A stretch of 12,083 nt of DNA from an uncultured Shinella sp. (GTDB lineage: Bacteria; Pseudomonadota; Alphaproteobacteria; Rhizobiales; Rhizobiaceae). Of the stretch, positions 8,234 to 12,083 are shown piece after piece. The stretch's first letter is position 1; every line of letters begins with the position of its first letter. A program made the translations under genes and the position numbers. The stretch spans positions 1 through 12,083 of the forward strand of contig NZ_CAMLFY010000131.1 in assembly GCF_946479415.1 (NCBI RefSeq), read 5' to 3'. The notes beneath the pieces were generated by a model, which did not search any database, was not told where the DNA came from, and saw only the letters and a program-made list of their open reading frames with translations.

Positions 8234-9454
8234 ATGATCGAAATGCAGGCGGAAAACGCGTATTCCTGCGGTGTGGTGATCGTTGCCGCCGGTCGCGGCG
8301 AGCGGGCCGGCAGTCATGCCGAAGGCCCCAAGCAATACCGCCGCATCGGCGGAAGGCCGGTCATCTCCCATACGCTCGATCTCTTTGTCAATTGGCAGCC
8401 CGCCCGGCGTATCGTGGTCGTGATACATCCCGATGACGCGGCACTGTTCGAGATGGCGCGCGAAAACGCCCTGCCCGCCGGCGATCGTCTCACCGTCGTG
8501 CATGGCGGCGCGACCCGCCAGCAATCGGTGCTTGCCGGCCTCGAAGTGCTGGCGAAGGACGAGATCAGCCACGTGCTCATCCAGGATGCCGTGCGCCCCT
8601 TCGTCGAGCCCGCCATTCTGGACCGCACGCTGGCCGCCTTCAGCCACGGTGCCCGCGCCGTCCTGCCCGCCGTCGCGGTTGCCGATACGCTGAAGCGCGC
8701 CGATGCCAACGGCAATGTTGCCGAGACCGTCTCCCGCTCCGGCCTCTTTGCCGCGCAGACGCCGCAGTCCTTCCACTTCGCCACCATCCTCGAGGCCCAT
8801 CGTCGCGCAGCCGCCTCCGGCCGCACGGATTTCACCGACGACGCCTCGATTGCCGAATGGGCCGGCGTGCGCGTGCATCTCGTCGAAGGCAGCGCCGGTA
8901 ACGTCAAGCTTACATTGCAGAAGGATATAGCCATGGCCGACCAGCGCCTTTCTCACGGGCTTCCGGATGTGCGCACCGGCAACGGCTACGATGTGCACCA
9001 GCTCGTCGCGGGCGATGGCGTGACGCTCTGCGGCCTGTTCATTCCGCACGACCAGAAACTATCCGGCCATTCCGACGCCGACGTCGCGCTGCATGCCCTC
9101 ACCGATGCCCTGCTCGCCACCTGCGGCGCCGGCGATATCGGCGATCATTTCCCGCCGTCGGACATGCAATGGAAGGGTGCCGCCTCGCGCATCTTCCTCG
9201 AACACGCCGCAAGCATCGTGCGCGCGAACGGCGGCACGATCATGAATGCCGACGTCTCGCTGATCGCCGAGGCGCCGAAAGTCGGCCCGCACCGCGATGC
9301 GATGCGCCAGAACCTCTCGGATTTCCTCGGCATTTCCATCGACCGCTGTTCGGTGAAGGCAACGACCAACGAGAAGATCGGCTTCATCGGCCGCCGCGAA
9401 GGCATCGCCGCCATCGCCACCGCCACGGTCGTCTACAGGGGAACCGAAGCATGA
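8234..9454 (+). CDS. ispDF: Bifunctional IspD/IspF: MEP cytidylyltransferase and MEcPP synthase (406 aa)
   Basis: Fused enzyme for two steps of the methylerythritol phosphate pathway to isoprenoid precursors. The N-terminal IspD domain (about 10-235) transfers CMP to MEP. It shows the nucleotide-binding [10 protein letters not shown] (17-26), GPKQY (31-35), GGATRQQSV (91-99), QDAVRP (117-122) and TPQSF (176-180). The C-terminal IspF domain (about 246-405) forms MEcPP and shows the zinc ligands D253, H255 and H287, the DIGDHFPP stretch (301-308) and TTNEKIGF (377-384). Both active sites look complete. Fusion of IspD and IspF is well known in alpha- and epsilonproteobacteria; the intervening IspE is not encoded here. 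The start may be 8234 or 8243. It is divergent from dusB, and its stop overlaps the cinA start by 4 bp (ATGA), so the two are probably co-translated. Confidence 0.97.
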   Translation: MIEMQAENAYSCGVVIVAAGRGERAGSHAEGPKQYRRIGGRPVISHTLDLFVNWQPARRIVVVIHPDDAALFEMARENALPAGDRLTVVHGGATRQQSVLAGLEVLAKDEISHVLIQDAVRPFVEPAILDRTLAAFSHGARAVLPAVAVADTLKRADANGNVAETVSRSGLFAAQTPQSFHFATILEAHRRAAASGRTDFTDDASIAEWAGVRVHLVEGSAGNVKLTLQKDIAMADQRLSHGLPDVRTGNGYDVHQLVAGDGVTLCGLFIPHDQKLSGHSDADVALHALTDALLATCGAGDIGDHFPPSDMQWKGAASRIFLEHAASIVRANGGTIMNADVSLIAEAPKVGPHRDAMRQNLSDFLGISIDRCSVKATTNEKIGFIGRREGIAAIATATVVYRGTEA

Positions 9455-9951
9455 GTTTCTGGCCTGAGGATATCGAAGACACCGCACGCAGTATCGTTGC
9501 CGATTTTGCCGAGAAGAAGCTGCTGATCGCCACCGCCGAATCTTGCACCGCAGGGCTGATTGCCGGCGTGATCACGGAGATCCCCGGCTCGTCAAACGTC
9601 TTCGACCGCGGCTTCGTCACCTATTCCAACGAGGCCAAGCGCGAAATGATCGGCGTCGCCAATGCGACGCTGAAGGCGCACGGCGCCGTCTCGCGCCCGA
9701 CCGCGCTGGAAATGGCGCAGGGCGCCATCGGCAATTCCGGCGCCAATATCTCGATTGCCGTGACCGGCATTGCCGGTCCGGGCGGCGGCACGGAGGAAAA
9801 ACCGGTCGGTCTCGTCCACCTCGCCGCCGCGCGCACCGGCCGCGAGACGCTGCATCGGGAGATGCGCTATGGCGATATCGGCCGCAATGCCGTCAGGCTT
9901 GCGACGGTGCGCACCGCACTGGAAATGCTGATCGAGATCGCGCGGGACTAA
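9451..9951 (+). CDS. cinA: CinA-family nicotinamide-nucleotide amidase, PncC-type single domain (166 aa)
   Basis: PncC-type enzymes deamidate nicotinamide mononucleotide to nicotinate mononucleotide in pyridine-nucleotide salvage. The protein is only the CinA C-terminal domain. It has the conserved [12 protein letters not shown] (28-39) with the presumed catalytic serine S31, [10 protein letters not shown] (54-63), and the glycine-rich [15 protein letters not shown] loop. Two-domain CinA proteins of about 420 residues carry an additional N-terminal molybdopterin-binding-like domain that is absent here; stand-alone C-terminal versions are common, so this is not a truncation. The start is the ATG at 9451, overlapping the ispDF stop, with AGGGGA eight bases upstream. 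The same frame stays open leftward to 9169, but that part lies over ispDF and carries no family similarity I can see. Its stop overlaps the stop of the opposite-strand gene at 9948. Confidence 0.93.
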   Translation: MSFWPEDIEDTARSIVADFAEKKLLIATAESCTAGLIAGVITEIPGSSNVFDRGFVTYSNEAKREMIGVANATLKAHGAVSRPTALEMAQGAIGNSGANISIAVTGIAGPGGGTEEKPVGLVHLAAARTGRETLHREMRYGDIGRNAVRLATVRTALEMLIEIARD

Positions 9952-10757
9952 TTCGGGCAGAGCGAATAGATGTTCATGGCGAAATTCGCCTCGTAGCGCG
10001 CCGTATCTGCCCAGAAAACCTGCCCCTCCGGGAAATTTTTCGCGAGGAAAGCATCGACGCTCGCCTTCTGCTTTTCGGCGAGCGCCTTGTAGTCAGCTGT
10101 CTTGCGCTTTTCGGTGATGCATTTCGTGAAATCGGGAATGGGGCTTGTCCGCTCCACGAAAAGCGCCTCGAAATCGCTGGAACTCAAGGCCTTGCCGATC
10201 TCGACGGCCGCGATCTTGCGGGCCGCCGGCGCGGGCAGCACGATATCGAACGTCTCGACGTGGAAAAAATCCCCAAGGCGCCGGTCCTCATCGCCAAGTT
10301 CCGCCCCCTCGACGGTATAGGCCTTGCCGACGAGCTTGTAGCCGCTCGCCTCGAAGGCCAGACGCGCCGAGACCTTCACTTTCAACGCCTTCTCGCGCTC
10401 CGGCTTCTGGTCCTTGAAGAGCGGAGGCTGCAGCGTCTCCGTGTCCACGATGCGCATCTCGCCGCCGACATCGATCGCCGCCGGATCGGAGGAATAGGCA
10501 TGACGGGTGTTGTAGAAGGCCAGCATTTCCGCTTCGCGGGTGGGGAAGAAGGCACGATCCAGATAAACCGGATTTCTGGGCAAGCCGTCCTCCCTGCCCT
10601 GGATCGTCATCTTCACGTCCGGCCCGATACGATAGCTGCCGGCGAGCGGCCGGTTCTGTTCGTCGAGAAGCAGGATGTAGTCACCCGGCGCTTCCTGCGC
10701 GGCCGCAGGCGTTGAGAGCAAGGCGATCAGGGCGAAGGAAGCGAACCGGGTGACCAT
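9948..10757 (-). CDS. Secreted protein of unknown function with signal peptide (269 aa)
   Basis: I do not recognise this family. The N-terminus is a typical Sec signal peptide: R4 in the n-region, a hydrophobic core FALIALLS (8-15) and a likely signal peptidase I site after A20 (TPAAA, then QEA). The mature part is about 249 residues with no further membrane segment. It is rich in charged residues and contains exactly two cysteines, C213 and C267, so a single disulfide in the periplasm is plausible. The region around 225-240 is predicted to be helical by eye. No enzyme motif is visible. Codon use matches the neighbours, so there is no sign of recent transfer. The ATG at 10757 sits in the loop of a small dyad and has only a weak GGGG upstream. 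It follows the Coq10-like gene by 31 bp, so it is probably the last gene of that transcript. Confidence 0.85.
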   Translation of the reverse strand: MVTRFASFALIALLSTPAAAQEAPGDYILLLDEQNRPLAGSYRIGPDVKMTIQGREDGLPRNPVYLDRAFFPTREAEMLAFYNTRHAYSSDPAAIDVGGEMRIVDTETLQPPLFKDQKPEREKALKVKVSARLAFEASGYKLVGKAYTVEGAELGDEDRRLGDFFHVETFDIVLPAPAARKIAAVEIGKALSSSDFEALFVERTSPIPDFTKCITEKRKTADYKALAEKQKASVDAFLAKNFPEGQVFWADTARYEANFAMNIYSLCPN

Positions 10758-10765
10758 GCCCCGGT
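10745..10765. repeat. 6-bp inverted repeat enclosing the start codon of the secreted-protein gene
   Basis: ACCGGG (10745-10750) and CCCGGT (10760-10765) are perfect inverse copies with a nine-base spacer. Read as minus-strand RNA, this would be a GC-rich 6-bp hairpin whose loop contains the AUG (10757-10755) and whose 5' arm includes the only purine-rich stretch available as a ribosome binding site. It may tune translation; it may also be chance in high-GC DNA. Confidence 0.3.
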
Positions 10766-10788
10766 AACGGGCGAGCGGACTGAAAAAT

Positions 10789-11241
10789 TCAGGCGGCCGG
10801 ATAGATCGCGTCGGCGCGCTTCTCGAACGCCTCGGTGAACATGCGGAAGGCCCGGTCGAACATCGAGCCCATCAGCGCACCGAGAATGCGGCTCTTGAAC
10901 TCGTAGTCGATGAAGAAATGCACCGAACAGCCGCCATCCGGCAGCGGCTCGAAGCGCCAGCGGTTGTCGAGATAACGGAACGGCCCGTCGATATATTTCA
11001 CGTCGATCGCCCGCTCCGCGCCGTTCAGCAGCACCTGCGTGGTAAAGGTCTCGCGGATCGCCTTGTAGCCGACGGTCATGTCCGCCACGAGCAGCTCCTT
11101 GCCGTCGCGCTCCTTGCGCGACCGCACATTCAGCGCCTCGCAAAGCGGCAGGAATTCCGGGTAGCGCTCGACATCGGCGACGAGGGCATACATCTCTTCG
11201 GGCGAATGGGGAGCCGGACGGCGGGTTTCGAACTGGGGCAT
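10789..11241 (-). CDS. Coq10/RatA-family SRPBCC (START-like) protein (150 aa)
   Basis: Small single-domain protein of the polyketide cyclase/Coq10 family. The diagnostic opening is visible: PHSPEEMYALVADVERYPEFLPLCEAL (about 11-37), the central VGYKAIRETFTTQV (57-70), GPFRYLDNRWRFEPLP (86-101) and a long amphipathic C-terminal helix (about 118-146). Family members bind ubiquinone or other hydrophobic ligands in a helix-grip pocket; in mitochondria Coq10 is needed for respiratory function of coenzyme Q. The E. coli homologue is called RatA and has been described as a ribosome-association toxin, which leads to automatic toxin labels. No RatB-like partner is next to it here. The ATG at 11241 lacks a clear ribosome binding site and follows the P-loop gene stop by nine bases, so translation may depend on coupling. 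A ubiquinone-linked role is my inference from family and alphaproteobacterial background. Confidence 0.9.
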   Translation of the reverse strand: MPQFETRRPAPHSPEEMYALVADVERYPEFLPLCEALNVRSRKERDGKELLVADMTVGYKAIRETFTTQVLLNGAERAIDVKYIDGPFRYLDNRWRFEPLPDGGCSVHFFIDYEFKSRILGALMGSMFDRAFRMFTEAFEKRADAIYPAA

Positions 11242-11250
11242 GGCCGAGAG

Positions 11251-11811
11251 CTAATGAACCGCGGCAAGTCTTGCAAGTAGGGCATCATTCTCGCCGCGCG
11301 ATTTCAACACGCAAACCGGCACGTCGCGGCCATAGGCCGCAAGATTCTGCTCGATCTCCGGGCTCTCGGTCTTCTCGAAGTTCCACACATAGGTCAGGAA
11401 TTCACGGTTGATCCGCTCCGGGCAGTTCTCCGCCATCTCGGGCCGCGTGCGGCCCCGGTTGCGCAGCCAGCGCGAGACCACGCCATAGATCGACATCCAG
11501 CGCGGCGGCCGCAGCCAGAGGACGAGATCGGTGCGCGGCAGGCGCAGCGGCAAGGTGCCGGGGCTTGTGCCATCCATGATCCAGCGCTCCTGCGCGACGA
11601 AGTCTTGCAGACGGGTCAATGCCTCCGCGCGCGGCCGCGACTGCCAGCCCGGCAGCCAGAAAATCTCGCGGTCCATCGAGACGTAAGGCAGGCTGAGCCT
11701 ATCGGCGAGTTGTCGCGCCAGCGTGCTCTTGCCGCTTCCTGAACAGCCGATCACCAGCACACGCTCCGCCGTCTTCAACCGTTCGGCCGCGTCTTCCAGA
11801 GCTATCGTCAT
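11251..11811 (-). CDS. P-loop nucleotide kinase-like protein (adenylate kinase/FlaR-like, 186 aa)
   Basis: Small cytoplasmic P-loop NTPase. Walker A is GCSGSGKST (22-30), followed by LARQLADRL and then D47 in SMD, the usual position of a substrate or metal contact in small-molecule kinases. WIMDG (77-81) and DLVLWLRPPR (95-104) resemble the core strands and lid approach of adenylate kinase/shikimate kinase folds. The arginine-rich segment 113-124 may be the lid. The layout matches proteins often annotated as adenylate kinase or 'topology modulation protein FlaR'; the physiological substrate is not known to me, and a DNA topology role should not be assumed. The ATG at 11811 has a strong AGGAG (11822-11818) six bases upstream. 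It is the first gene after the lipA terminator, and the Coq10-like gene follows after nine bases. Confidence 0.85.
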   Translation of the reverse strand: MTIALEDAAERLKTAERVLVIGCSGSGKSTLARQLADRLSLPYVSMDREIFWLPGWQSRPRAEALTRLQDFVAQERWIMDGTSPGTLPLRLPRTDLVLWLRPPRWMSIYGVVSRWLRNRGRTRPEMAENCPERINREFLTYVWNFEKTESPEIEQNLAAYGRDVPVCVLKSRGENDALLARLAAVH

Positions 11812-11828
11812 CGCCGTCTCCTGAAACG

Positions 11829-11859
11829 AAAAACCCGCCGTCGGGCGGACGGCGGGTTT
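11829..11859 (-). terminator. Strong intrinsic terminator downstream of lipA
   Basis: AAACCCGCCGTC (11831-11842) and GACGGCGGGTTT (11848-11859) are perfect inverse copies with a five-base loop, giving up to a 12-bp GC-rich stem. Read on the minus strand the stem ends in GGG followed by five Ts (11833-11829), the form of a rho-independent terminator for lipA. On the plus strand the stem is followed by only three Ts, so it is probably one-directional. The ribosome binding site of the next gene begins seven bases after the T tract. Confidence 0.85.
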
Positions 11860-11898
11860 AGAGGAAGTGCTTGGAAAAATCCATTCGCAGCGGAAAGT

Positions 11899-12083
11899 CT
11901 ATTCCGCGGCGACCAGAAGCTTGCGCTCGCGCGCCGCCTTCAGGCGCGCAAAATCATCGCCGGCATGGTGCGAAGAGCGCGTCAGCGGGCTCGACGACAC
12001 CATCAGGAAGCCCTTGGCATAAGCAACGGTCTCGTAGGACTTGAACTCCTCCGGCGTCACGAAGCTCATGACGGCATGGTGCT
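11899..12083 (-). CDS. lipA: Lipoyl synthase LipA, C-terminal 60 residues (runs off right edge)
   Basis: LipA is the radical-SAM iron-sulfur enzyme that inserts two sulfur atoms into protein-bound octanoyl groups to make the lipoyl cofactor. Only the C-terminal tail is in the window, ending at the TAG at 11901-11899. The tail contains the conserved [31 protein letters not shown] and RLKAARE stretches. The serine in [11 protein letters not shown] is the RSS motif, which in LipA ligates the auxiliary cluster. The radical-SAM CxxxCxxC region would lie further right and is not seen. The gene ends 40 bp before a strong terminator. I consider the family call secure because this tail is highly conserved. 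Confidence 0.95.
   Translation of the reverse strand, partial: HHAVMSFVTPEEFKSYETVAYAKGFLMVSSSPLTRSSHHAGDDFARLKAARERKLLVAAE

Noticed and set aside
8198..9049. Open frame of about 280 codons on the minus strand opposite the IspD part of ispDF, entering the divergent spacer
   Set aside because: Shadow of ispDF with no domain; it would also overlap the divergent regulatory region.
9951..9967. ATTCG-N7-CGAAT inverted repeat just after the cinA stop, as a possible bidirectional terminator
   Set aside because: The stem is only 5 bp, AT-rich in part, and is not followed by a T tract on either strand.
9543..10715. Open frame of about 390 codons on the plus strand spanning cinA and the secreted-protein gene
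   Set aside because: It reads cinA in the wrong frame and then the antisense of a gene with a convincing signal peptide; the composition is not protein-like.
10789..11241. A toxin-antitoxin system suggested by the RatA similarity
   Set aside because: There is no small RatB-like or antitoxin gene next to it. The Coq10-type role is the better reading in an alphaproteobacterium, and RatA toxicity was described for the E. coli protein on overexpression.
1..12083. Mobile elements, CRISPR arrays, tRNA or rRNA genes, phage or defence systems
   Set aside because: No transposase, terminal repeats, repeat-spacer pattern, cloverleaf or rRNA motif is visible. Nearly every base lies in a conserved gene, and composition is even across the window.

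Overview
The window looks like a chromosomal segment of an alphaproteobacterium of the order Hyphomicrobiales (Rhizobiales), most like the Rhizobium/Agrobacterium/Shinella group. The basis is high GC with strong third-position bias, the fused ispDF gene, and the gene order lipA ... cinA-ispDF / dusB(nifR3)-ntrB-ntrC-ntrY-ntrX-trkA, which I recall as conserved in rhizobia. Protein families were assigned by reading motifs; no database search was run.

Layout from left to right. Positions 1-7074 hold a minus-strand regulatory cluster read from right to left: ntrB, ntrC, ntrY, ntrX and then the first two-thirds of trkA, which runs off the left edge. The dusB gene (7071-8096, minus) leads this cluster, and the dusB/ntrB and ntrB/ntrC junctions overlap by 4 bp and 1 bp. 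A gap of 104 bp separates ntrC from ntrY. ntrY and ntrX overlap by 11 bp, and trkA follows ntrX after 29 bp. A 137-bp divergent region (8097-8233) holds a plausible sigma70 promoter for dusB-ntrBC and several repeated or inverted motifs. To its right, ispDF and cinA run on the plus strand with a 4-bp overlap. cinA meets a minus-strand gene for an unrecognised secreted protein, and their stop codons overlap. Right of that, on the minus strand, lie a Coq10/RatA-type SRPBCC protein, a small P-loop kinase-like protein, a strong intrinsic terminator and the 3' end of lipA.

How the genes work together. NtrB/NtrC is the soluble nitrogen-responsive two-component pair with a complete sigma54-activator apparatus. 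NtrY/NtrX is the paralogous membrane-anchored pair, and its regulator has lost the sigma54-contacting GAFTGA loop, so the two regulators probably act on different RNA polymerase forms. dusB modifies tRNA and is co-transcribed with ntrBC as in other rhizobia. IspDF supplies two steps of the MEP isoprenoid pathway, CinA/PncC is a pyridine-nucleotide salvage amidase, LipA makes lipoate, and the Coq10-like protein is probably linked to ubiquinone.

Most of the window is ordinary conserved core genome. I do not see a convincing new biological system. The points most worth checking are the inverted and tandem repeats in the dusB/ispDF intergenic region, the terminator that abuts the ribosome binding site of the P-loop gene, the two-cysteine secreted protein of unknown function, and the dyad upstream of ntrY.
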